Below, piece after piece: positions 1 to 9,606 of a stretch of 64,000 bases of DNA. The position numbers and the translations under genes were made by a program. Within the stretch, counting starts at the first letter, position 1; every line of letters starts with the position of its first letter. Origin of the DNA: Phytophthora colocasiae (Eukaryota; Oomycota; Peronosporomycetes; Peronosporales; Peronosporaceae); contig JAGKQI010000098.1 in the NCBI GenBank assembly GCA_018806915.1, positions 124,001-188,000 on the forward strand, given 5' to 3'. The notes beneath the pieces are model-generated. The model was not told where the DNA came from. It made no database searches and saw only the letters and a list, made by a program, of their open reading frames with translations.

Positions 1-1878
1 CTCCTTAAGAAGGATGCCGAGTGGGTATGGCGTGCCGAGCACGAGAATGCGTTCACTTGTATCAAGGATAGCCTGCTTCAGGCACCGATACTGGCGCTGC
101 CAGACCCCGCTCGTCCGTTTATTGTCGTCTGTGACGCCTCTGACTTTGCCATCGGCAGTGCTTTGCTACAAGCGGACGCCGAAGGGCGCGAACGCGTCAT
201 TGCGTTTGAGTCGCGACAGCTCAAGGCTGCTGAGAAGAACTATCCAGTTCATGACAAGGAGCTACTTGCGATGAAGTACGCTCTCGTCAAATTCAGGGTT
301 CACCTGCTCGGCTCCAAGCCGTTTGTGATCTACACGGATCATGCGTCACTACGCACAGCGACGCAGTCGCCTCACCTCTCGCAGAGGATGGCCCGATGGC
401 TCTCCTTCTTTGCGGAGTATAACTTCGAGGTGAAGTACAAGCCTGGCAGGCAGAACGTCCTCGCTGACGCGTTATCACGTCGCCCGGACTATGAGTTATC
501 TCATGTCACCTCGGTGACGTCGTCCGTGACGGACATGGTTCGAGCAGCGTACGCTCAGGACGACTCTTGTGTCGCGTTGCTCCAAGCTCTGGGGAGCGAT
601 GAGTTTAAAGACTCAAAGGTGACTCTGTCACGACGCCCAAAGGCGAGACTCCAACGCTACAGCCTGGAAGGCGGTCTGCTGTACTACAGCACGGGTCAGG
701 ATGACCCACCACGAGTGGTAGTTCCTCACGATGAGGATCTGAAGTACCGTATCCTCTATGAGGCTCACGACACACCCACAGGCGGCCACCTCGGTCGCGA
801 GAAGACGTACGGCTCGGTGAGCTCCATGTACTGGTGGCCGAAGATGTACAAGTGGGTCAGCACATATGTGCGCACGTGCGAGACGTGTCAGCGGGTTAAA
901 CCCTCGCCGCATGCGGCTGCGCCTTTGGCGAGCTTTACCTGTACCCTCTGGGTGTTGGCAGTCCATAAGTATGGACTTTAGTGTTTGGCCTGCCGAAGGA
1001 CTCGGCAGGCAACACGGGCGTGGTGGTCTTTGTTGACCGTCTGAGCAAGATGGCTCATCTAGCGGCTGTGCCGGACACCGGCGATGGGGCTGGTACAGCC
1101 ACGATCTTCATCGATCGGGTCTTCCCGCCAGCATGGGCTGCCTGAGACCATTGTCTCGGATCGAGATCCCCGTTTCACGGGTCACTTCTGGACGTCCGTC
1201 TTCAGGTGCTGGGCACTCGACTGGACATGTCCACGGCGGACCATCCGCAGACCGACGGTCAGACCGAACGCGTGAACCGCGTTCTGGAGGACATCCTCCG
1301 CAGCGTATGCGCTGAAACGCCGAAGCGTTGGAGCGCTATGCTCCCTCTCGTTGAGTTCTCCATGAACAATGCGGTGCATGCCTCGACAGGCTTCACCCCG
1401 TTCTACGTGAACGGCCTTGCGCACCCGCGCGTTCCGCTCACTCCGCCACGCGGTAGCCTTGGGCTTGGTGGGGGAGAGGCTGTGCCGTCGCTCGACTCCG
1501 AGCTTGCTGATATCAGCCCTTCTGCTGTGCGTAAACAAGTCGATGACTTCCTCTCGGTGAGATTGAGCGTATTACGCCGTGTACGTGACGCGATGGCTGA
1601 AAGCCAAGACGTTCAGAAGGAACAAGCGGATACAAAAGGTAGAAGCAATGTATGGGAATTTAAGGTCGGTGACCAGGTTTTATTAAACGCTAAGAACCTA
1701 CCTACACATGCAGTGTCAAATGTCTTTAAGACGAAATTGCGTCCGCGTTTCATCGGACCATTTACGGTCGTGGCCAAGAAGGGCCTGGCATACACGCTTG
1801 ACTTGCCAAAGCGGATGCGAACACACCCGGTGTTCTACGTCGGCTTGCTTAAGCCATATCGGGACCCCGCGGGGTGAG
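1..1878 (+). pseudogene. Ty3/gypsy pol fragment: RNase H and integrase
   Basis: The 3' part of a Ty3/gypsy polyprotein, open at the left window edge. One frame runs to 981 and holds the end of reverse transcriptase, then RNase H (CDASDFAIGSALL, HDKELLAMKYAL, YTDHASLR, LADALSRR), then the integrase zinc finger (GGHLGREKTYG to CETCQRV). A frameshift near 940 moves the reading into the integrase core (FVDRLSKMAHL, VSDRDPRFTGHFW, HPQTDGQTERVNR). More shifts fall near 1120 and 1200, after which the frame 1206-1877 is open to a TAG-like end of the integrase (HPVFYVGLLKPY). At least three frameshifts mean that it cannot make an intact enzyme. The family assignment is firm. The element is a dead copy in an oomycete genome, not a virus. 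Confidence 0.9.
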
Positions 1879-2205
1879 CGCGGAGGCGCTGGCACCGACG
1901 ACACGTGCCCAGGCTGCGTCATCTGCAGCAGCAACGTCACCTGACCTCGCAACTCAGCGAGCTGAAGCTCCTGCTGGTGCAGGCGAGCAGTCAGGGACTG
2001 AGGACCTTCGAGCCAAGCCATCCGGCTTTCAATCTTCTCCATGTCATGAGCGAGACGGGCATGCGAATGCCAAACACTCTCGACGTTCCCTTGAAGGGAC
2101 TGAGTCTGACTCGGAGAGTACCGATCGAGTGATCGAGTTGGTACCAGGCGCGATGCGACAAATAGCGCTCGTCACACTCATCGAGTACGGCGTTCCGCAG
2201 CGAAT

Positions 2206-2466
2206 CGGCCTCCTCCGCCGTTGCTCGATGAGCAGGGGACTCCCCACTACCACGTGGAGCGCCTGATGGCGCGGCGTCGCCACCGTAGTCAAAACCAGTA
2301 TCTGGTGAAGTGGCGTGGATATCCTCATTCCCAAAACTCGTGGGAGTTTGAAGGGTCCCTGAGGCAGGACTGCCCTGACGTCGTGGACGCTTTTGATCGC
2401 GAAGATCGGGGGCGCCCGAAGGGCTCGAGGTCGACCACTCGGTCGACACCCGCTTCTCACCACTAG
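2206..2466 (+). pseudogene. Chromodomain tail of the gypsy integrase
   Basis: The reading HYHVERLMARRR ... YLVKWRGYPHSQNSWEFE ... DCPDVVDAFDRE is a typical chromodomain, as found at the integrase C terminus of chromoviral Ty3/gypsy elements. There it directs integration towards particular chromatin. It is in a different frame from the integrase core upstream, and the 1879-2205 linker is Ala/Gln-rich low-complexity sequence, so at least one frameshift separates them. No forward 3' LTR follows. Instead, reverse-strand gag-like sequence begins directly after 2466. Confidence 0.85.
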
Positions 2467-2469
2467 TGT

Positions 2470-3728
2470 GAGAAGCTGACGGACAGCAGCCGAGCTCAGG
2501 CTCTGGTCCGTGGCTGGCACAGCCAGCGAGTCTCCCTCGGAGACTGAAGGAGTATCCTGCGAAGCAGGGATAGTGGCCTGAGAGGCGGGAGCCACTGCCG
2601 TCGTGTGACGAGGAAAGCGGCCGGGCCGCACGCGTATCTTCGCGTACTGGAAGAGTAGACCTCGGGCGAGGCGGACGTCCACCTCGGCGCAGCTCTCCAT
2701 GAGCCGGTCAAACGACGCGAGCTTCCGTGAAGCCTCGGCCCAGGTGGCCACATGGACCATGTAGTCCCGGGTGGTCTCTCCGGTTTGGAGCAGGAGTGGA
2801 TAAGTCCTCATCTGAGGCACAGACTCCCGTCGCCGTTGCTTATCTAAGCGTTGCCGATACTCGGCGAGTGTGCACACCTGCGGGTCAGGAAACGCTCATG
2901 GAGCCCTGTCGCTGCTGAGTCTCAGCCACCGTACGTGGAGGATTGCCTATGGCGTAACCATGCAGGTTTGGCTGCGCCATCAACTGCTTCACCTGCTCGG
3001 CAGGGTCGCGAGGCTCGAAGCCGTAGTCGCGCCGCGACGAAGTCCCCACGATGTCCCCGTTGGACCAGTCGACGTGACTCTGGAGCACCGCTCAGGGAAG
3101 CCTCCTGTGCCTCATCCAGAGGGTTGGTGATCGCGTCTTCGACTCCTTGAGTGACTCTGGCTCATCGCGAGCAGGAAGCGGTGGTGCGTTGCGGCAACGC
3201 GTTGAGCACGAGGCTCGAAGGTCCCTCCGGGAACGGATTGAGCTGCCGCAGCTGCCGAGGAATTGAGTACCGACGCGGATCGCGTGGAGAGCGCAGCTCA
3301 GATCGGGTCGTCCGAGGGCTCGCAGGAGCAGGAGACGCATGGGCCTCGCCCTGTTCGGACTCCTCGTAGTCCACATCGACCTCGCCTTCCTCTGGAGGAG
3401 AGCGACGTGGGTCGCGCGTCGGCGACGCTGTCGTGTACTCGAAGGGTGAGCCACCGCTACCACTTGACGTCGGGCTGGCCTTGAACATCGCTCCGTAGCG
3501 AAGGCGAGACGCCGCGAAATACTCCGAATCGGAGAGCGTGAGAGGAGCCGAGGGCTCAGACCGGAAAGCGCTGAGGCGCTGGGGCGTAGACGCCTGGTCA
3601 CTGGACACCTCAGGAGCGGTTGGCTCGCTGGGGAGAATTGAAGAATGTGCTCGTTGAGCCAGCGCACCCGCGCACTCTCGTTGAGAGATTTCTTTTATCG
3701 GAAAGTTGCCGGTGACAGGCCTTGACAA
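2470..3728 (-). pseudogene. Degenerate retrotransposon gag-like region
   Basis: Three reverse-strand reading segments (3162-3728, 2885-3088 and 2470-2877) read as a Ser/Pro/Arg-rich N-terminal region, a linker with PAEQVKQLMAQPNLHGYAI, and a helical region (TRDYMVHVATWAEASRKLAS). This is the composition and order of gag proteins of oomycete gypsy elements. The segments lie in different frames, so the gene is broken. It points away from the forward pol next to it, so the two are probably halves of different elements or an inverted rearrangement. No zinc knuckle is visible. The gag assignment rests on context and composition. Confidence 0.5.
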
Positions 3729-4235
3729 GGCAGTTATGTCTACAGTTGTAGATACTCCGTATCCACGGTTTGGTGGGGAGGTGTAACGTGGTTACGGCGC
3801 TGCGCGCCTTGGCTACAATAGGTGTGGTATACACCATCCAGGTCACAAGTCACAGATCCGTGTACAACACATAGTGTTTCTCACACGTCACACATGTAGC
3901 CAGTTGCTGGCTGTTAGCTCAGAGCCACACATTACATTTGATTAGGATTTAGTATGTTAGATACTAAATCCGTTACATTCAGGATTAGGGCAATAAAATA
4001 AATAAAAAATCAGTTTGCATTTTACATAATTAGTGTTAGTTCCTTTATTATAGGGACACTGATTGTGAGAGTCCCGTATTTAGTGGACTACTTGGTTCTT
4101 GTATAGAACCGAAGGCTAGTGCCTTGCAAGCAGGACTCTACGAGTCAACCCAACTTCCTCTGTGCCGTGCACACCTACGCAGCCCCGCTGCATCGTTCCT
4201 CGCAGCCTGATGCCAAATAGCCTGTAATTAGCACA
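3729..4235. repeat. LTR-like, gene-free sequence with a hairpin
   Basis: No gene is seen here. The stretch adjoins the start of the reverse gag-like region and could be its LTR and leader, but no second copy is present in the window to fix the ends. An 11-bp perfect hairpin lies at 3945-3971 (GGATTTAGTAT, 5-nt loop, ATACTAAATCC). Confidence 0.35.
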
Positions 4236-5123
4236 ATGAGAGTCACATTTTACTCACTCTACAATCTGTGCCAAAGCTACAAGATGGTTTTCCGCTTCAC
4301 AGAGGAAAATGACAAGGAACTAATGAGGGAGGCTATTGCCCAAAAGCCGTTTGCCGCAAAGTACGGGGAGTCCGCTCGCCTGTGGGCACACGTTGCGCAA
4401 CGGGTGTCAACGGCAATCCAAGAGGTCGTGGGGGAGAAGCAAGTTCGGGACCGGGTCCGGCTACTCAAGAAGAACTGGCGTGTAGGAGAGCTCCGTTCTG
4501 CGCTAGGAAGTGGCATTGAGGAGACATTAGAAGCTGTTAACGAGCAAAGCCACTATGAGACCTTGGTAGGGCTAGTCAGGCAATACGTACTGCTTGAAGA
4601 CGCATTCATAGACGACAAAAAGGCCGCGTCAAGGAAAAAAAAAGCAGAAGAGACAAGAACGACACGTTGTGCGTCGGAGATAGTGGAAGAGGCGATGATT
4701 CGGCGCTCGCAGCGAGGGGAGCAAACTTATTCCGATGGCAGCTCTTCGGAGAACGATGACTGCGGAGAAACATCGTCTACCAAGTCTACACCAGCAAAGC
4801 CTAGACGCAATAAACGTAAAAGCGCATTTCAACTGGAAGCTGACCGTCAAGACAAGCGTCTGCGCGACGATATGGAGCTTCGTCAGCAGCAGTTCGCGCA
4901 ACAAATGGCGGCCCAAGCACAACAACACGCGGACCGGATGACGTTGGAGCGAGACATACAAATGCGTAGGATCGAACTCGAGCAGGCTCGGATCGATGCT
5001 CAGAATCAAGCAGAATTACGAGCGCAGCAAGCGCGAAACGAGTCCGAAGAACGCAACAGACAGCTAATACTAGAGTGCGTCAAGGCATTAGGTGCTGCAG
5101 TTTCCAAGGCAGATAGCAAATGA
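4236..5123 (+). CDS. Myb/SANT-like protein of the Harbinger element
   Basis: The ORF has 295 codons; a second in-frame ATG at 4284 (MVFRFTEENDKELMREAI) begins right at the conserved domain and may be the true start. Residues from about 17 to 110 form a Myb/SANT-like DNA-binding fold with the regular W/L spacing of Harbinger accessory proteins (RLWAHVAQRVSTAI, VRDRVRLLKKNWR). A basic, Ser/Asp-rich linker with nuclear-localisation-like clusters (KPRRNKRKSAF) follows. The last 90 residues are a Gln/Arg/Glu-rich coiled coil (DMELRQQQFAQQMAAQAQQ). The ORF is intact, although its partner transposase carries a stop codon. The role as transposase cofactor is inferred from the family and from the convergent neighbour. 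Confidence 0.75.
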   Translation: MRVTFYSLYNLCQSYKMVFRFTEENDKELMREAIAQKPFAAKYGESARLWAHVAQRVSTAIQEVVGEKQVRDRVRLLKKNWRVGELRSALGSGIEETLEAVNEQSHYETLVGLVRQYVLLEDAFIDDKKAASRKKKAEETRTTRCASEIVEEAMIRRSQRGEQTYSDGSSSENDDCGETSSTKSTPAKPRRNKRKSAFQLEADRQDKRLRDDMELRQQQFAQQMAAQAQQHADRMTLERDIQMRRIELEQARIDAQNQAELRAQQARNESEERNRQLILECVKALGAAVSKADSK

Positions 5124-5201
5124 GAATGCATTCTGTATTTAAAAAGAAGACCATTGTATTAACTACGGCTTAATCTTCATTTCATTCATTTGAAATGAAC
5201 T

Positions 5202-6368
5202 TCAGATATTTTGCAAGACTTGGAGGGAGAGTCTGAAGTAATCACTTATCGTGTTGCCACCTTGAGCACAGGCAATACAGTTCGTGAGGAATACACCGAC
5301 CCTGTACATTACACCAACGGGTTGGACACCGGCTCGGGCTTGTCGCTTAAAGTCGAGTGCAGTCCAATAGTTTATAACCTGACCATAAGACCATTCAACC
5401 GATACGCGAACACGACTCATGCTTACATTCACTTGGCGCTGCTGTCTCGATAAGTTTCCAACAGCACCGGCGTATGGGCAGCACAAAATGGAGTCGTTCC
5501 CGTACGCTTGATCGCCATAAATACGGAATCCACGAAAGCGAGTGTCATTCAAAATCTTTTCAGAGATTTTGGACTCCTTGAAAAGTTTGATATCATGGTT
5601 TCTACCAGGAAACGGTCCATAAAGATGCACGATTAATCCGTCCGGTGTAGTCAATGTCTGGTACTTAAGGGCGTGCTTGCGTTTGTGTCCGTTGTACACT
5701 GACTTCTGGCTCATGAACATCCCGTCGCGTTTGATGTGCCGAGGTTGAGGACGGCAGATTCCTCTAACCGTACCATCAATAAAGGCCTACACGTTTTGTA
5801 GGAGGCCCCCAGCATCGAATACTGCGTCGGCGTAGTCTTGAAGATTTTGCGCGACGTAGTCATGATAGAAATATAGAAGTCGGTCATACTTCTTGTCGAT
5901 ATAAGTTAATACATGGAGAAAAATGTTGGATAACCCACTTGCGTCGCGCCCGAAAAAATCTTCCAGGTCCACCCAGCGCACAGGGACAGCAAGTTTGTAT
6001 AAAACAATACAAATACCTTCAACACCTGACGCTACTGTCCTCTCTCGCGTTCGTATTCCTTCCACACCCAACAAAATGACAAGCTCCACTATTTGGTGCT
6101 TCTCGAATCGAAACTTGTCAATACACTGGTCGTTGGACAGAGAGTTGAAATTAAATGGCGCGTGAAAAGTGGCTTCGGGGGACATATCCGCTGACAATAC
6201 CGTGTAAATTGCTGCAGCGATAACAGCGTCCCCATCAATCTGTGCTTGACGCCACACTCGGAGTAGATAAATCTTTTTGTGGTGACGGCGCAGCCCCGAT
6301 GTTAGCCTTCGCACTATTAAAACAGCGTCATTAGCGTCGTCTCCGCCGCTCGAGGATGAGACCTCCAT
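5202..6368 (-). pseudogene. Harbinger DDE transposase, one nonsense codon
   Basis: This is one reading frame from ATG at 6368 to the stop at 5202, interrupted by a single TAG at 5787-5789. The N-terminal part has FRFEKHQIVELVILLGVEG and LYKLAVPVRWVDLEDFFG. The catalytic domain has all three acidic residues of the DDE_Tnp_4 type: Asp in AFIDGTVRGICRPQ just after the stop, Asp in FRIYGDQAYGND, and Glu in VRVSVEWSYGQVINYW. VHLYGPFPGRNHDIKLF is a further family hallmark. The premature stop sits four codons before the first catalytic Asp, so without readthrough the product is inactive. A recent death is likely because the rest of the frame is open. Confidence 0.85.
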
Positions 6369-6945
6369 TGCTTAGAGAATATTCGTCTGCCTACAGAGTG
6401 TCAGGGGGCGTTCTGCGACCTCTGACTTCACCTATGCCACCTAAGATTTAGTGCTGCCACCACGTGGTTTTAGTAAAGACACCGAACAGTATTTTTCTTT
6501 TCAAATTGTAGATTCGAAACCATTTACTTGTTCGCACTTGTCGATTGGGAGCTGTGGTTAGGCGAAATTTCCGGATGGCAAACAGACTTTTCTTGATTTG
6601 ACGGTTCTGCTAAAGACCTCTATTCTTGTCAAATATGCGATTTGACCCCCACCGGTGGAAATGCTCTTAGATATAGGGTAAAAGAGACGCGTTTGATTTC
6701 GAGGTGCCCAATTCGTAGCCGTTATGGACTCTCAGTGTCGCCAAAACCCCCGGGGAAAACATCTGCTGTGACTAGCCTCGCTTACGAGCTTTTATTGGCT
6801 CAAATGGCCAAAATTGACTCAACCGCGAGGGTAGGGCCAATTGCCCACTTTTTGCAGCAAAATATCCTTTGGGATGGGATGTATTTATGCAGGTAAATAT
6901 TCAAACTACTATAAAGAAGCTTCACGTTTGGCTGTCTCACGTATA
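6369..6945. other. Gene-free stretch
   Basis: I see no gene here. Short ORFs occur in several frames without family resemblance. The sequence lies between the Harbinger transposase and a degenerate helix-turn-helix fragment, so it is probably transposon-derived. Confidence 0.4.
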
Positions 6946-7201
6946 ACATGTTATAGGTTTTGCAGTAGATTCAATGAACTCCCAAATGGGCTCTACCTGC
7001 TCGAACATCGCCTCGCATTCCTTCCTGTAGCGCGCCATCACGCGCTTAACTGTCGTTGATGAGCAGCTAAGACACTCTGAAACACGGTCTTGAGGTCGGG
7101 TGCCTGATCCGAAGCTCTCCGGCCACTTACGACTTAGATACTCATTTGCCTACATGACCATCTTCATCTCAGGTATGGTGAGTTGCCGTCTCCCCGCCAT
7201 C
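6946..7201 (-). pseudogene. Helix-turn-helix transposase N-terminal fragment
   Basis: Read from ATG at 7201 on the reverse strand, the sequence gives AGRRQLTIPEMKMVM, an in-frame TAG, then ANEYLSRKWPES, and after indels SSTTVKRVMARYRKE. This resembles the N-terminal helix-turn-helix regions of Tc1/IS630-type transposases of oomycetes. There is no catalytic domain beside it. I regard it as a decayed fragment; the family is a guess from the general pattern. Confidence 0.35.
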
Positions 7202-7990
7202 GATAGCTGGCAGCAGGACCGATGCGAGCGCGACGGTTTAAACCTAGAAATGAAAACGAATCGATTGAGCCATTGCTTGCCTCGAAAGGTGCCCTGTGGC
7301 AGACGTTAGAGCTATTTTAAGTCAGCTGGTCGATTTTTGGGGGCCTTCAATTTTGGCCCGTACAATACAACACCATCGAAGCTTTTCACGTAAGGTAAAA
7401 AATCAAATATGGGCCGAGATAAAAGATGCTCGAATTACTCGGCATCTACTTATGCGTTGACAAAAAGTGAGACAGTTTCTGAAACTTCGCAAACCAGAGA
7501 TTTTTTCTCGATTTTTTGTAGTAGCAGACCAATGAAATTAAGCTCATGCCCGTGGAAAAGAAAAAAATCGACTTAATCAGTTTACGGCCTAATTTAGACT
7601 TGCTTTCAGTATTGAAAGCGCTGAGTGAGTGTCATTTTTGTGACCGTTTGAGGTTTGGGTTATTCCACCCTCACCTTTTATATTTATACTTGTGATCAAG
7701 TTTCGACGGAAATTAACTTACGGAGGACAAACAGTCAAGTGGCTGGCCACGAAGAAGCGACAAAGCGTAAACGAGTCGCAGTTGGGGTGAGGCTGTTTAC
7801 CCATGAAGTGCTCAAGGAACTTGCTGAGGCTGGCAGCAAAAAACCAAGCGTCTAAGAAAGCTGTTACTAAAACTGCAGGTAAAGGTGTAGAAGAGTACAT
7901 GTAGCGCATATTAGCTGTATTCTAAACAACAAAATGTTAGTCGAGTGTCTTGCACAGTGAGGTTGAATAGATGCTTTACTTACCAAATCA
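7202..7990. other. Gene-free stretch
   Basis: I can support no gene here. A 66-codon forward ORF at 7655-7855 contains ATKRKRVAVGVRLFTHEVL, which faintly recalls the start of a pogo-type transposase, but it is too short to name. Confidence 0.35.
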
Positions 7991-8100
7991 GTGCGGAGAA
8001 TTAACGGGACTTGAACCCGCGACAACCCTGCTCCCATAATGGGCCCTCAATAAGCTCGCCGCCAACCAGGTAGGCGACTGATCTGTCATCGCCTGGAGCC
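7991..8100 (-). repeat. tRNA-like pol III unit, possible SINE head
   Basis: On the reverse strand this stretch has a D-arm-like GCCTACCTGGTTGGCGGC and, 52 nt later, an exact B-box GGTTCAAGTCC within a T-arm-like GCGGGTTCAAGTCCCGT. The spacing suits an internal RNA polymerase III promoter. No proper anticodon stem or pairing acceptor stem can be drawn, so it is not a working tRNA gene. A tRNA-derived SINE or tRNA pseudogene is the best reading. A hairpin at 8107-8136 lies just upstream of it. Confidence 0.5.
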
Positions 8101-8106
8101 ATGAGT

Positions 8107-8136
8107 CAAAAATTAAATTTACAAATTTAATTTTTG
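8107..8136. repeat. AT-rich perfect inverted repeat
   Basis: Two 14-bp arms (CAAAAATTAAATTT and its exact complement) are separated by 2 bp, forming a cruciform-capable palindrome at the upstream edge of the tRNA-like unit. Confidence 0.7.
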
Positions 8137-8355
8137 AAGGTATTCGTATTTAGTGTGTTTTAGCCAATAAAGTACTTGCTCTGTGAAAAACTTCACGTGA
8201 TTGGCAGTTAAAATACGGCCTTAAAATGATTGATGGCCCTAAATTGATGATTTACCTTAAAGTAGTTGCATACCAATAAGATTATCATGGATAGAGAAGT
8301 ACTAGTACATGCATAACGTCCTACTCAGGGTTTGTGAAATCCACGCGTGTTGAGT

Positions 8356-9063
8356 TTAGTAGACCTCCGCGAGGATGAACTGCGCCTTCTTGGACGACAA
8401 CAGCTTCAAACTAAACTTGCCAGCGGTCAACTGGACGTCATCCGCGACCTTCATTGACAGATCGCGTTCCGTGTCAACATTGGGGTCTTCTGACGCGTTA
8501 GTTACTTGTACCTCACAGTCGTCTAGTACAACTAGCACAGCGCCCGTGGGCAGGTTGAGCGAGATCTCGGTGGTAGATTGGTTATCGCTAGCGTCGTTCT
8601 CCAGCGTTAAGCGATACACCCGGCACTCAGGCTCGTTATTCAGCAGCTCGACGCCCGTACTAGAGTGTACAGCCACCTGGTTGTGAGGCATAATATCGTC
8701 TTTCTTCTTGAGAAGCTCCACTTCCACGATGAATAGTGGCGTATCGTGGCTAGTGATGACGTGCAGGAGTTTGTCCTTGGTGTGGTCGCGACAGAAGACA
8801 GATCCCTTCTCCTGTACCAACGGACGTGGTTCTTGTCCGTGAGGCTGCTCCGTCACGCTGAGCGGGGCCATGACCACGTAGATGCCGTAGTTCAGGTGTC
8901 TGTGCCACAGACTCTGCGTGTGTGGTGGGAACTGTACGCATACGAGCCGCACGGTGTCACTGCGCCAGCGCTGCTTGTGTAGCGGCTCAAAGTCCACAAG
9001 AACATAGTCGACATCCGACATGGCTGGGAACTGCGGCGCTAACTGCGTTTTCGTTGCGGCCAT
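8356..9063 (-). CDS. Cupin-like conserved protein
   Basis: A 235-codon single-exon gene. The first half reads as a small beta-barrel: VRLVCVQFPPHTQSLWHRH, YGIYVVMAPLSVTE, then KDKLLHVITSHDTPLFIVEVEL. The histidine-containing PPHTQSLWHRH stretch followed by a second strand block fits an RmlC-type cupin without the full metal-binding set. The second half (EISLNLPTGAVLVVLDDCEV, VADDVQLTAGKFSL) could be a second, degenerate barrel. No signal peptide or membrane segment is seen, so it is probably cytosolic. The substrate is unknown. A good initiator/FPR promoter motif lies 37 bp upstream of the ATG, which supports the start. It stands alone between transposon debris and the membrane-protein cluster. 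Confidence 0.7.
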   Translation of the reverse strand: MAATKTQLAPQFPAMSDVDYVLVDFEPLHKQRWRSDTVRLVCVQFPPHTQSLWHRHLNYGIYVVMAPLSVTEQPHGQEPRPLVQEKGSVFCRDHTKDKLLHVITSHDTPLFIVEVELLKKKDDIMPHNQVAVHSSTGVELLNNEPECRVYRLTLENDASDNQSTTEISLNLPTGAVLVVLDDCEVQVTNASEDPNVDTERDLSMKVADDVQLTAGKFSLKLLSSKKAQFILAEVY

Positions 9064-9099
9064 TGTGCTTGGTCTCTGCTGGACTTGAGGTCTGCTTAG

Positions 9100-9115
9100 A
9101 CAATTGGGAAATGGG
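9100..9115 (-). promoter_or_regulatory. Oomycete initiator plus FPR motif
   Basis: On the reverse strand the sequence CCCATTTCCCAATTGT fits the oomycete core promoter (YCATTYY followed by CAWTTT-like). It lies about 40 bp ahead of the cupin-like gene. Confidence 0.6.
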
Positions 9116-9606
9116 CGTCCGCTACGTCAGTTCTGAAGCTTCGCATGTCTGCGCACCATCTTGGTGGATGCGCAAGCAGAGTGTCCATCCGATTGGCAAG
9201 CGTAAGTTCGCTGTCTCATGGTCTGCTCAAATGAGCACACACCCTTCAACAGCAGCGCGACATCTTCGAAGGGCACCCTAGAAAATCTGATGTGGAGTTC
9301 CTCTGTCTTCACTCTAGAAGTTTCAGTATCTTGACAATGAAATACATGCTAGTATTTTCGAAAGGAGAAACGTAAAGCACGGATATGAAGGTTCGATAAA
9401 GATAGGTCTTACCACAGCGTCATACAGCGGTCTGAGGATCCCGTCATCCGTTTGTTGTCACGCTTCGTCCGTGGAATTCCTTGCTATTTCCGCCACTTTC
9501 CGATTTAGACGGCCTTTTTGTCCTCTTCACCTTGCAAACGGAGAAGCATTTCACCATCTCACGCAGCAGCTTTGGAAGTTCAAAGTGAGGAACTGGCGTC
9601 GTGGTG
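9116..9606. other. Intergenic stretch
   Basis: This is the space between the divergent cupin-like gene and the first membrane-protein gene. It must hold the promoter of the latter. TTTCCGCCACTTTCCGATTT at 9487-9506 is a possible weak initiator region. No gene is seen. Confidence 0.4.

Larger units (their letters stand above)
4236..6368. mobile_element. Harbinger (PIF) DNA transposon, coding part
   Basis: A Myb-like gene on the forward strand and a DDE transposase on the reverse strand converge, with 78 bp between their ends. This is the two-gene plan of PIF/Harbinger elements, in which the Myb-like protein helps the transposase enter the nucleus and bind the ends. I could not find matching terminal inverted repeats outside the two genes, so the limits given are those of the coding part only. 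Confidence 0.7.

Noticed and set aside
2044..2466. Reverse gag-like frame continuing through the chromodomain
   Set aside because: After about 2470 the reverse reading loses gag character while the forward strand gives a perfect chromodomain, so the forward reading is taken.
5211..6165. Forward ORFs of 80 codons opposite the Harbinger transposase
   Set aside because: Antisense shadows of the DDE transposase frame.
7991..8100. Functional tRNA gene
   Set aside because: The B box is exact, but neither an anticodon stem nor a pairing acceptor stem can be drawn.
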